In this document: positions 31,945 to 39,097 of the stretch, one piece after another
Position numbering within the stretch: the stretch's first letter is position 1
How the letters are laid out: each line of letters starts with the position of its first letter
Assembly: GCA_902765595.1 (NCBI GenBank)
Contig: CACXAQ010000008.1
Span: 1-46,849 of the forward strand
Reading direction: 5' to 3'
Source: Oscillospiraceae bacterium
GTDB lineage: Bacteria > Bacillota > Clostridia > Oscillospirales > Oscillospiraceae
DNA length: 46,849 nt
Program-made: the position numbers and the translations under genes
Notes under the pieces: model-generated
Told to the model about the DNA's origin: nothing
Databases searched by the model: none
What the model saw: only the letters and a program-made list of their open reading frames with translations

Positions 31945-31989
31945 CATCCGATGATCCTTATAGCCGGGAAGAAAGGAACGTGATGACCG

Positions 31990-32676
31990 ATGTTTCAAGG
32001 CTTTACCAAAGAGACCGGGGACTTTCTCTGGGAGCTGAGCTTCCACAACGAGCGCCCCTGGTTCCTGGAGCACAAGGAGCAGTTCGAGCGCTGCGTGAAC
32101 ACGCCCTTCCGGGAGCTGGCCCGGGAGACGGCGGAGCGCCTGCAGGAGCGGCATCCCGAGATGGACCTGCGGGTGCACATTTCCCGCATTTACCGGGACG
32201 CCCGGCGGCTCTTCGGCCGGGGGCCCTACAAGGACCACCTCTGGTTCACCATCAAGGACGGGCCCAACTACAGCGAGGGGCCCATGTTCTGGTTCGAGAT
32301 CCACCCGGCCACCTATAGCTACGGCCTGGGCTATTTCGACGTGAGCGCCGCGGAGATGGAGCTGTTCCGCCGGACGGTGGACGCCAATCCCGCCCGCTTT
32401 GAGCGCCTGGCGGACCGGGTGGCCCGGATGGAGGGCGCGCGCGTCATCGGCCCGGAATACGCCCGCCCCAAGGGGAATTACTCCGAACCCATCCGCAGCT
32501 GGTATGAGCGCAAGCGCCTGGGGGTCGAATATGCGGGGGACATGGGGGACGCGGTCTTCACCCCGGACCTGCCGGAGACCCTCTGTGAGGCTTTTGAGAA
32601 GCTGATGCCCATGTACGAATACCTGTCCCAGGTGCACCGGGCCGCCGTGCGGGAGGCCGCATGCCCCAGCTTGTAA
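31990..32676 (+). CDS. DUF2461 family protein
   Basis: A 228-aa cytosolic protein of the DUF2461 family (TIGR02453-type), function unknown. It starts MFQGFTKETGDFLWELSFHNERPWFLEHKEQFERCV, the family's characteristic opening, and has LRVHISRIYRDARRLFGRGPYKDHLWFTI and SEPIRSWYERKRLGVEY further on. AAAGGAA lies upstream, 12 bases from this ATG. It is closer to an ATG at 31983, which opens a different frame, so initiation may be inefficient. It follows a long hairpin-filled leader. The downstream glycosyltransferase overlaps it by 16 bases. Confidence 0.9.
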   Translation: MFQGFTKETGDFLWELSFHNERPWFLEHKEQFERCVNTPFRELARETAERLQERHPEMDLRVHISRIYRDARRLFGRGPYKDHLWFTIKDGPNYSEGPMFWFEIHPATYSYGLGYFDVSAAEMELFRRTVDANPARFERLADRVARMEGARVIGPEYARPKGNYSEPIRSWYERKRLGVEYAGDMGDAVFTPDLPETLCEAFEKLMPMYEYLSQVHRAAVREAACPSL

Positions 32677-33686
32677 GCGTCATCCTCCCCGCGTGGAACG
32701 CGGAAAAGACCCTGGAGCCCACCCTGCGCAGTGTCCTTTCGCAGACCCACCGGGAGCTGCGGGTGCTGGCGGTGGACGACGGCTCCACCGACGACACCCC
32801 GGAGATCCTGAAGCGGCTTTCGGCGGAGGATCCCCGCCTGCTGCCCATCTATGCTCCCAACGGCGGCCCCGCCGCGGCCCGCAATCTGGCCCTGTCGCGC
32901 CTGCCGGCGGGGACGGACTTTATCATGTTCCTGGACGCGGACGATCTTCTCCTGCCGGACGCGGTGGAATACGCCCTCCTCAACCGGGAGGGCGCGGAGT
33001 TGGTGATCTTCGGCTTCTCCATCCGGCAAGCCGACGGGAGCCTCCGCCCTTACGGGGAGCGGGAGCAGCTGCTGGAAAAGGATGAGTTGGGGGAGAACCT
33101 GGCAAGACTATATAAGGCCAATCTGCTCAATCAGGTCTGGGCCAAGCTCTATGCCGCGCCGCTGCTGGAGGGGCTGCGCTTTCCCGACTGCCGCTGGGGC
33201 GAGGACCGGCTCTTCCTCTTTGAGGCCCTTTTTCGGGCGGAGAAGGTGAAGATCCTGCCGGAGAGCAAGCACCGCTATGTGATGCAGGAGGGCGAAAGTC
33301 TGATCACCCGGTATTATGAGAGGAAGTTCCGCGTATGCTGTGAAATAGACGCCCGGGTGGAGGAGATGTGCGCGGAGCTGGGCGTGACGGGAGAGCGGGA
33401 CTACCGCTACATGTTCGCCAAGAGCGTCTTTTCCTGCCTGACAAATCTGTATTCCCGGTCCTGCGGACTGGGCAGGGGGGAGAAGCAGGCGGCGGCGCGC
33501 CGGATCGTGAACGATCCCCGGGTATGCCGCCGCTGCCGGAAGGCCTCCGGGGGCCTGCCCACCCGGGCGCTCTGCGCCGTGCTGCACACCCGCTGGGTGG
33601 GGCTGAATCTGCTGTGCTTTCACACCCTCGCCTGGACCGGAGAGCGCTTCCCCCGGCTTTTCCTCCGGCTCAAGCACAGAAAGTGA
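32661..33686 (+). CDS. family 2 glycosyltransferase
   Basis: A 341-aa GT-A fold glycosyltransferase. It has SVILPAWNAEKTLEPTLRSVLSQTHRELRVLAVDDGSTDDTPEIL (nucleotide-sugar binding), the metal-binding DXD-type motif in FLDADDLLL, and the GED-like acceptor-site motif WGEDRLFLFEAL. No membrane segment is clear, and the C-terminal ~130 residues are basic and cysteine-rich. The acceptor and sugar are unknown; wall or capsular polysaccharide is the usual role. It overlaps the DUF2461 gene by 16 bases and is probably translated by coupling. Confidence 0.9.
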   Translation: MPQLVSVILPAWNAEKTLEPTLRSVLSQTHRELRVLAVDDGSTDDTPEILKRLSAEDPRLLPIYAPNGGPAAARNLALSRLPAGTDFIMFLDADDLLLPDAVEYALLNREGAELVIFGFSIRQADGSLRPYGEREQLLEKDELGENLARLYKANLLNQVWAKLYAAPLLEGLRFPDCRWGEDRLFLFEALFRAEKVKILPESKHRYVMQEGESLITRYYERKFRVCCEIDARVEEMCAELGVTGERDYRYMFAKSVFSCLTNLYSRSCGLGRGEKQAAARRIVNDPRVCRRCRKASGGLPTRALCAVLHTRWVGLNLLCFHTLAWTGERFPRLFLRLKHRK

Positions 33687-33709
33687 CCCGGACTGCCCAA
33701 TATCCCCTC

Positions 33710-33738
33710 TTGCAAGACGGGCCGCTTTGCGGTATAAT
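33710..33738 (+). promoter_or_regulatory. promoter of murI-DUF1934
   Basis: TTGCAA (33710-33715), 17-bp spacer, perfect TATAAT (33733-33738), 43 bases before the GTG start. Confidence 0.78.
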
Positions 33739-33780
33739 ACACCAGATTTTTTAGTTTTTTCGTAAAGGAGGGCTGCGGCT

Positions 33781-34584
33781 GTGGATCCGAGACCCATCGG
33801 CGTGTTTGACTCCGGTCTGGGCGGCTTGACCGCGCTGACGGAGCTGCGCCGGCTGATGCCGGAAGAAAATATCGTCTACTTTGGCGACACCGGCCGCCTG
33901 CCCTATGGGGAGAAGACGCTGCCGCAGCTGAGGTGCATGGCGGGGCAGGATCTGTCCCTGATCGCCTCTTACGGCGTCAAGGCCATCCTGGTGGCCTGCG
34001 GGACCCTCTCCAGCAACACCCCGGATCTGCTGGACGGCTTTTCCGTGCCCAGCTTCGGCGTGCTGCGCCCCAGCATCGAGACCATGGCCCGGATCCCCGG
34101 CGAGGGGCCTCTGGGCATTCTGGCCACCGCCGCCACCATCCGCAGCGGGGCCTTTGAGCGGGCCCTGCGGGCCGCCTGCCCGGGACGGGAGATCATCCCG
34201 GTGCCCTGCCCGGAGCTGGTGCCGCTCATCGAGAGCGGCCACGCCGACCCCACGGACCCCCTGCTGCTGGACGCGGCGGAGCGCTATACCGCGCCCCTGC
34301 GCGGCGCCTCGGCGGTGCTGCTGGGCTGCACCCACTACGGCATCGTGGAGGAGGCCCTGCGGGCCTTCCTGGACAAAGACACGGTGCTGGTCAGCGCCGC
34401 GGCCTGCGGCGCAAGGGCCGTGCGGGACTATCTGGAGGCGGAGGAGCTCCGCGGCGGAGAGGGCCGGGAGACCTTCCTGGTCAGCGGTGAGCCGGGGCGC
34501 TTTGCGGAGCTGGCGGCGCTGCTGCTGGGCCGCAGTATTGCCGACCGGGTCCGTCAGGTCCCGGTAATGAGGATCGAACCATGA
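33781..34584 (+). CDS. murI: glutamate racemase, with altered first cysteine motif
   Basis: A 267-aa enzyme that makes D-glutamate for peptidoglycan. It starts at GTG after AAAGGAGGGCTGCGGCT. FDSGLGGLT gives the catalytic Asp10; Cys73 and Cys183 are the two catalytic cysteines. The second is in the normal LGCTHY. The first motif, usually CNTAS-like, is here CGTLSSNT, with Gly replacing the conserved Asn next to Cys73. Other features (YFGDTGRLPYGEK) are normal, so it is probably active but belongs to a divergent subgroup. Its stop codon overlaps the next gene's ATG. Confidence 0.88.
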   Translation: MDPRPIGVFDSGLGGLTALTELRRLMPEENIVYFGDTGRLPYGEKTLPQLRCMAGQDLSLIASYGVKAILVACGTLSSNTPDLLDGFSVPSFGVLRPSIETMARIPGEGPLGILATAATIRSGAFERALRAACPGREIIPVPCPELVPLIESGHADPTDPLLLDAAERYTAPLRGASAVLLGCTHYGIVEEALRAFLDKDTVLVSAAACGARAVRDYLEAEELRGGEGRETFLVSGEPGRFAELAALLLGRSIADRVRQVPVMRIEP

Positions 34585-35012
34585 TGAAGGACGTTGTCAT
34601 TTCCATCAACAGCACCTTTGCCTTTGAAGAGGGCGAGGAGCAGCGGATGGAGTTTACCACAGACGGATACTATTTCTTCGAGGATGAGGTGGGCTGCCTC
34701 AGCTATGAGGAGAGCGAGGTCACCGGCCTGGAGGGCACCCGCACCAGCATGTTCATCATGCCGGACCGGGTGGTGGTGGACCGGGAAGGCACCGTCACCA
34801 GCCGCATGGAGTTCCGGGAGGGGCTCAAGAGCGCCTTCCAGTACGCCACGCCCTTCGGCAACGCCACCATGGGCATCGACACCCGCCGCATCTCCCAGAG
34901 CATGGGCGTAGACGGCGGCAGCGTGGAGATCGACTATGTGGTGGATATGGAGCACATGGTGGCCTCCCGCAACAAGTTCGAGATCACTGTCCGGGAGATC
35001 GGAGCCCAGTGA
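34581..35012 (+). CDS. DUF1934 family protein (YwiB-like)
   Basis: A 143-aa beta-barrel-type protein of the DUF1934 family (YwiB in Bacillus), structurally lipocalin-like, function unknown. It has VVISINSTFAFEEGEEQRMEFTTDGYYFFEDEVGCLSYEESEVTGLEGTRT and ATPFGNATMGIDTRRISQSM, both diagnostic. Its ATG overlaps the murI stop as ATGA, so the two are co-translated. It is followed by the interrupted terminator at 35035-35176. Confidence 0.9.
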   Translation: MMKDVVISINSTFAFEEGEEQRMEFTTDGYYFFEDEVGCLSYEESEVTGLEGTRTSMFIMPDRVVVDREGTVTSRMEFREGLKSAFQYATPFGNATMGIDTRRISQSMGVDGGSVEIDYVVDMEHMVASRNKFEITVREIGAQ

Positions 35013-35034
35013 GGGGCGGTGCCGCCGCAAAAAC

Positions 35035-35180
35035 ACCTGCTGCAAAATGCGTTTTCATCTGTCATTCCGAACCAGTGACCGTGTCACTGGTGTGGGAATC
35101 CGTACTCCATCCTAAAAACGGATTGCCACGGCTCCTTTCGGAGCCTCGCAATGACAGAGAGCATTTTGCAGCAGGTTTTT
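35035..35180 (+). terminator. terminator whose loop carries a nested palindromic repeat
   Basis: Outer arms ACCTGCTGCAAAATGC (35035-35050) and its exact complement (35161-35176), followed by a T-run: a normal strong terminator except that the loop is 110 bases long. The loop holds the separate repeat at 35058-35158. Confidence 0.75.
35058..35158. repeat. 101-bp MITE-like palindromic repeat inside the terminator loop
   Basis: Its ends are 13-bp inverted repeats, TCTGTCATTCCGA and TCGCAATGACAGA, with one mismatch. It contains two internal hairpins: ACCAGTGAC (35071-35079)/GTCACTGGT (35083-35091), and GGCTCC (35130-35135)/GGAGCC (35140-35145). No reading frame is present. This resembles the small non-coding repeats common in the intergenic regions of GC-rich gut Firmicutes. 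Confidence 0.75.
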
Positions 35181-35201
35181 TATTTAATTTCAAAAACCCT
35201 A

Positions 35202-35230
35202 TTGACAGAACTGTATTACTATGCTATTGT
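35202..35230 (+). promoter_or_regulatory. promoter of the ytrA-type ABC operon
   Basis: Perfect TTGACA (35202-35207), 17-bp spacer, TATTGT (35225-35230) with TGC before the -10. Confidence 0.72.
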
Positions 35231-35248
35231 ACTAATTGTCTAATACAA
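35227..35248 (+). promoter_or_regulatory. probable operator for the GntR/YtrA regulator
   Basis: An imperfect 22-bp inverted repeat (TTGTA-TA ... TA-TACAA) that overlaps the -10 box and the transcript start. Binding of the autogenous repressor here would block the promoter. Confidence 0.5.
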
Positions 35249-35268
35249 CAACACAAGGAGGCGCGGCC

Positions 35269-35652
35269 ATGGAATGGAGCTTTCGCGGCGATCTGCCCAT
35301 CTATTCCCAGTTGGTGCAGCAGATCAAGCAGGGCATCGTCTCCGGTGACCTTCCGGCCGGGGGGCGGCTCCCCTCGGTGCGGGAGCTGGCCACAGAGGCC
35401 GGGGTGAACCCCAACACCATGCAGCGGGCGCTGCAGGAGCTGGAGCGGGAGGGAATGGTCTATTCCCAGCGCACGGCGGGGCGATTCGTCACGGAGGATG
35501 CAAAGGCCATCGAACAGGCAAAAAAGATCTTTGCCGGGGAGCACGTGCGCGTGTTTTTGTCCGGCATGGAAAAACTGGGCTACAGCAGGCCGGAGATCCT
35601 GGACCTGCTGAGGGAAGAAAAGGAGGAAGAACATGGCGATTCTGGAATGTAG
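35269..35652 (+). CDS. GntR-family regulator, YtrA subfamily
   Basis: A 127-aa repressor with an N-terminal winged helix (IYSQLVQQIKQGIVSGDLPAGGRLPSVRELATEAGVNPNTMQRALQELEREGMVYSQRTAGRFV) and only a short C-terminal helical dimerisation part, the size and layout of the YtrA subfamily. Such proteins repress their own ABC-transporter operon and are released by cell-wall-active compounds. The ATG at 35269 follows AAGGAGGCGCGGCC; the longer frame from 35236 is rejected. It overlaps the ATPase gene by 20 bases. Confidence 0.92.
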   Translation: MEWSFRGDLPIYSQLVQQIKQGIVSGDLPAGGRLPSVRELATEAGVNPNTMQRALQELEREGMVYSQRTAGRFVTEDAKAIEQAKKIFAGEHVRVFLSGMEKLGYSRPEILDLLREEKEEEHGDSGM

Positions 35653-36328
35653 GGACCTGACCAAGCGCTACGGCAAGGCCACGGCCCTGGAGGGTGTGAA
35701 CCTGACGGTGGAGCCGGGTCGGGTCGTGGGTCTGCTGGGGCCCAACGGCAGCGGCAAGACCACCCTCATCAAGCTGGCAAACGGCCTGCTGACCCCCACC
35801 GGCGGCGAGATCCTGATCGATGGGATGAAGCCCGGACCCGAGAGCAAGGCCCTGGTTGCCTACCTGCCGGACCGGGACTACCTGGCCGACTGGATGACGC
35901 CCGGGCAGCAGATGGACTTTTTCGCGGACTTCTATCAGGACTTTGACCGGGAGAAGGCCCAGACCATGATGGACCGGTTGGGCATCGACCAGAGCCAGAA
36001 GTTCAAGCAGCTCTCCAAGGGCACCCGGGAGAAGGTGCAGCTCATCCTGGTCATGAGCCGCAGCGCAAAGCTCTATCTCCTGGACGAGCCCATCGGGGGT
36101 GTGGACCCGGCCACCCGGGATTTCATCCTGGACACCATCATCCGCAACTATAACCCCGAGGCCGCCGTCATCATCTCCACCCACCTGATCGCGGATGTGG
36201 AGCAGGTGCTGGACGACGTGATCTTTCTGCAGAACGGCCATGTGGCCCTCCAGTCCCCGGTGGACGCCATCCGGGAGGAGCGCGGCATGAGCGTGGATCA
36301 GTATTTCCGGGAGGTATTCAGATGTTAG
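35633..36328 (+). CDS. ABC transporter ATP-binding protein, YtrB-like
   Basis: A 231-aa ATPase. Walker A is GLLGPNGSGKTTLIKL, the Q-loop region follows, Walker B is LYLLDEPIGGVD and the switch histidine is in STHLI. The signature motif is degenerate (LSKGTREKVQL in place of LSGGQ), as is common in this GntR-linked family. It is cytosolic and pairs with the permease that starts 7 bases before its end. Substrate unknown; related systems protect against antimicrobial peptides or wall inhibitors. AAGGAGG lies 6 bases before the ATG. Confidence 0.92.
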   Translation: MAILECRDLTKRYGKATALEGVNLTVEPGRVVGLLGPNGSGKTTLIKLANGLLTPTGGEILIDGMKPGPESKALVAYLPDRDYLADWMTPGQQMDFFADFYQDFDREKAQTMMDRLGIDQSQKFKQLSKGTREKVQLILVMSRSAKLYLLDEPIGGVDPATRDFILDTIIRNYNPEAAVIISTHLIADVEQVLDDVIFLQNGHVALQSPVDAIREERGMSVDQYFREVFRC

Positions 36329-37146
36329 GAAAACTGTTGAAGCATGAATTCCGGGCCACCGGGCGCACCATGCTGCCCATGCTGGCGGTGCTGACGGCCC
36401 TGGTGCTGCTGGCGAACCTGTCCGTCCGGCTTCTGGACGCGGAGCTGGGCGCCTTCCTTGAGATCCTGCTCATCCTGATCGTCTTTCTGACCTTCATCGC
36501 CGTCATCGTGGCGGAGATCATGCCCGTGGTGGTCATGGTCCAGCGCTTTTACCGAAATCTGCTGGCGAATGAGGGCTATCTGATGCACACCCTGCCCGCC
36601 AATGTCCACGAACTGGTCTGGTCCAAGCTCATCGTCTCCACGGTGTGGCTGCTGGGCACCAACCTGGTGATCTTCCTGCTGGGCGGCCTTTCGGTCATCC
36701 ACCTGGGGCGACTCAACATCGGCGAGATCCTCCAGGCGCTGCCCTCCTGGACCCAGATCATGGACGGGCTTGCCCAGGTCGGCATCAGCGGCGGCGACGT
36801 GACGCTGCTGCTGGTGGAGATGGCGCTCTCCGTGGTCCTGGTGCAGCTGGCCGCCTGCCTGCACTTCTACGCGGCCATGGCCCTGGGCCACATGTTCACC
36901 TCCCACAAGGGGCTTTTGAGCGTGGTCTTTTTCGTGGCCCTCAGCTATCTGTTCAGCGTTCTCACCAGCGCCCTGGGCCTGGTGCAGATGCCCTATCTGG
37001 AGTCGCTGGAGTTTGATACCTTCCGCCAGAGCATTCAGGTCGCCCAGGCGATTCTGGGCGAGGGCATCGGGGTCACCCTGATCCAGGGCGCCCTGTTCTA
37101 CATCGCCACGGTCCTGGGCCTGAAGAAGGGCCTGAACCTGGCATGA
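36322..37146 (+). CDS. ABC-2 type permease of the YtrA-like operon
   Basis: A 274-aa membrane protein with about six transmembrane segments. It starts MLGKLLKHEFRATGRTMLPMLAVLTALVLL, a usual opening for this permease class. RFYRNLLANEGYLMHTLPANVHELVWSKLIVSTVWLLG is the intracellular loop region typical of ABC-2 permeases of this kind. It overlaps the ATPase gene by 7 bases and the HAD phosphatase gene by 4, so all four genes from 35269 to 37979 form one operon. Confidence 0.9.
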   Translation: MLGKLLKHEFRATGRTMLPMLAVLTALVLLANLSVRLLDAELGAFLEILLILIVFLTFIAVIVAEIMPVVVMVQRFYRNLLANEGYLMHTLPANVHELVWSKLIVSTVWLLGTNLVIFLLGGLSVIHLGRLNIGEILQALPSWTQIMDGLAQVGISGGDVTLLLVEMALSVVLVQLAACLHFYAAMALGHMFTSHKGLLSVVFFVALSYLFSVLTSALGLVQMPYLESLEFDTFRQSIQVAQAILGEGIGVTLIQGALFYIATVLGLKKGLNLA

Positions 37147-37979
37147 GCGTCCGGCTGATCGCCTTCGATCTGGACGGGACCCTGCTGGACGATGAAAAGC
37201 GCGTCCCGCCCGAGAACCTGCAAGCGCTGGCGGCGGCGGCGGCACGGGGCGTGGTCCTGGTCCCGGCCACCGGACGCATCGTCCGGGGCATCCCCGAGGC
37301 CGTCAAGGCACTCCCCGGGGTGCGGTACTTCATCATCTCCAACGGCGCCGGGGTCTATGACGCAAAAGAGGCACGTCTCCTTTATCGGGGGGACGTGCCT
37401 GTGGAGCTTGCGCTGCGCTGCTACGAGTACATGGACACGCTGCCGGTGATCTACGACTGCTATCAGAACGAGAGCGGCTGGATGACCCGCTGGATGTACG
37501 AAGCCTGCGAGGACTACTTTCCCACGGAGCCCCACATGCTGGAGATCGTCAAGCGCCTGCGCGTGCCTGTGGACGACCTGAAGGAGACCCTGCGGCAGCG
37601 GGGCGAGCCGCTGCAGAAGCTGCAGATGTTCTTTAAGCCGGAGGATCTGGACGAGCGGGAGCGGCAGCTGCGGCGGATCCCGGAGCTGTTCCCGGAGCTG
37701 GCAGCCACCACCTCAGTCTCCAACAACATCGAGATCAACAGCGTGAACGCCGGCAAGGGCAAGGCCCTGCTGGCCCTGGCGAAGCTTCTGGACATCGACC
37801 CCAAGGACACCCTGGCCTTCGGCGACGGCACCAACGACTGCGAGATGCTGGAGATGGCGGGCTGGGGCGTGGCCATGCAGAATGCCGACCCCAGGGTGAA
37901 GGCCGTGGCGGACGAGATCTGCGAGAGCAACAACGACGCCGGCGTGGGCAAGACCATCCTGCGCCTGCTGGAAGCGTAA
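37143..37979 (+). CDS. Cof-type HAD-IIB family phosphatase
   Basis: A 278-aa haloacid-dehalogenase phosphatase. Motif I is FDLDGTLL (nucleophile Asp9), motif II ATGR, the motif III lysine is in NAGKGKALL, and motif IV is FGDGTNDCEML. The C2-type cap (~85-190) places it in the Cof/YidA group, which dephosphorylates sugar phosphates and cofactor intermediates; the exact substrate cannot be told from sequence. It overlaps the permease gene as ATGA and ends the operon before two hairpins. Confidence 0.92.
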   Translation: MSVRLIAFDLDGTLLDDEKRVPPENLQALAAAAARGVVLVPATGRIVRGIPEAVKALPGVRYFIISNGAGVYDAKEARLLYRGDVPVELALRCYEYMDTLPVIYDCYQNESGWMTRWMYEACEDYFPTEPHMLEIVKRLRVPVDDLKETLRQRGEPLQKLQMFFKPEDLDERERQLRRIPELFPELAATTSVSNNIEINSVNAGKGKALLALAKLLDIDPKDTLAFGDGTNDCEMLEMAGWGVAMQNADPRVKAVADEICESNNDAGVGKTILRLLEA

Positions 37980-37984
37980 AAAAC

Positions 37985-38003
37985 GGGCGGCTGATAGCCG
38001 CCC
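37985..38003 (+). repeat. short palindrome GGGCGGC-tgata-GCCGCCC
   Basis: A 7-bp stem, 5-base loop hairpin just after the HAD gene, without a T-run. The wording is that of the small hairpins often found in intergenic DNA of GC-rich Firmicutes. Confidence 0.7.
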
Positions 38004-38025
38004 CTACAAAGGGTCCTCATGTTTG

Positions 38026-38058
38026 CCCGGGCGGTTGACTCCGCCCGGGTCTCTTTTT
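38026..38058 (+). terminator. terminator of the YtrA-like operon
   Basis: CCCGGGCGG/CCGCCCGGG stem with a 6-base loop, followed by TCTCTTTTT. Confidence 0.8.
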
Positions 38059-38064
38059 GCCCTG

Positions 38065-38967
38065 TTACCGATCCAGCCAGCGGCAGGCGGCCAGGGCCGC
38101 CACGGCGCCGTCGGCAGCGGCGGTGGTGAGCTGGCGCACAGCCTTCTTCCGGCAGTCGCCCGCAACGAAAAGCCCCGCCGTGGGGGTGAGGCAGTCCTCC
38201 CCCGCGTCGGCGTAGCCCGCGGCATCCCGGCTCAGCCAGGGGGCAAAGGCCTCCAGATCCGGCCGGTGGCCGATGGCCACGAAAAGCCCCTCCACGCCGA
38301 TCTCCCGGCGCAGGCCGTCCTGCTCCACGGCGATGCCGCTGAGCTCGTCCCCGCCCAGGAGCTCGGTCACCGAGGCGTTCAGCACGAACTCCACGTTCTC
38401 CCGCTCGCGCAGGGCGTCCACCAGCTTCTGCTCGCCCCGGAAGGAATCCCGGCGGTGGATGAGGTAGACCCTGGAGCAGCTCTCGCTGAGCAGCAGCGCG
38501 TCCTGCAGGGCGCTGTTGCCGCCGCCGTTCACCGCCACGGCCTTGCCCTTGTAGAAGGCGCCGTCGCAGACCGCGCAGTAGCCCACGCCGCTGCCCACCA
38601 GTTCCTCCTCCCGCGCCACGCCCAGCATCCGGGGACGGGCGCCGGCGGCCAGGATCACAGCTTTGCCGGAAAACTCCGCGCCGGAATCGCAGCGGACGGT
38701 CCAGGTCTCGCCGGTACGATCCAGAGCCACGACTTCCTCCAGCTCCACTTCCGCGCCCTGGGCCATGGCCTGCTCCAGCAGCTTGTCGCCCAGTTCATTG
38801 CCGCTGACGGACACAAAGCCGGGGAAATTCTCCACCCGGGGAGACCAGGTGATCTGGCCGCCGAAGGCGGCCTTCTCGATCACCAGAACGGATTTGCCCG
38901 CCCGGCAGGCGTAGGTGGCGGCGGTGAGCCCCGCGGGGCCGCCGCCGATGATGAGAATGTCGTACAT
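38065..38967 (-). CDS. trxB: thioredoxin reductase
   Basis: A 300-aa FAD/NADPH flavoprotein that reduces thioredoxin-like partners. The FAD motif is IIGGGPAGLTAATYA, the redox centre is CAVCDGAF, the NADPH-binding motif is GGGNSALQDALLL with HRRDSF, and the C-terminal motif is GLFVAGDCRKKAVRQLTTAAADG. The ATG at 38967 follows AAGGAAGTGTGATACT; the extension to 39039 runs through the hairpin repeat and is rejected. It is the last gene after nrdG-nrdD. Because NrdD carries its own thioredoxin-like domain, this enzyme is the obvious electron donor for it (inference). Confidence 0.93.
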   Translation of the reverse strand: MYDILIIGGGPAGLTAATYACRAGKSVLVIEKAAFGGQITWSPRVENFPGFVSVSGNELGDKLLEQAMAQGAEVELEEVVALDRTGETWTVRCDSGAEFSGKAVILAAGARPRMLGVAREEELVGSGVGYCAVCDGAFYKGKAVAVNGGGNSALQDALLLSESCSRVYLIHRRDSFRGEQKLVDALRERENVEFVLNASVTELLGGDELSGIAVEQDGLRREIGVEGLFVAIGHRPDLEAFAPWLSRDAAGYADAGEDCLTPTAGLFVAGDCRKKAVRQLTTAAADGAVAALAACRWLDR

Positions 38968-38987
38968 AGTATCACACTTCCTTATTG

Positions 38988-39090
38988 GCTCCCCCTGTGG
39001 GGGAGCTCCCGCAAAGCGGGTGAAGGGGCTGTTCGTCAACAGCCCCCTCCCGACCTCGTTTTACTCGGCCACCTCCCCCATGGGGGGAGG
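38988..39090 (-). repeat. hairpin-rich repeat element between nrdD and trxB
   Basis: Four hairpins in 103 bp: GCTCCCCC (38988-38995)/GGGGGAGC (38999-39006); CCCGC/GCGGG (39008-39020); GGGGCTGTT (39025-39033)/AACAGCCCC (39038-39046); CCTCCCCC (39072-39079)/GGGGGAGG (39083-39090). It is the kind of dispersed repeat seen in gut Firmicutes. It lies inside the nrdGD-trxB transcription unit; none has a T-run on the minus strand. Confidence 0.85.
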
Positions 39091-39097
39091 CATTGTT

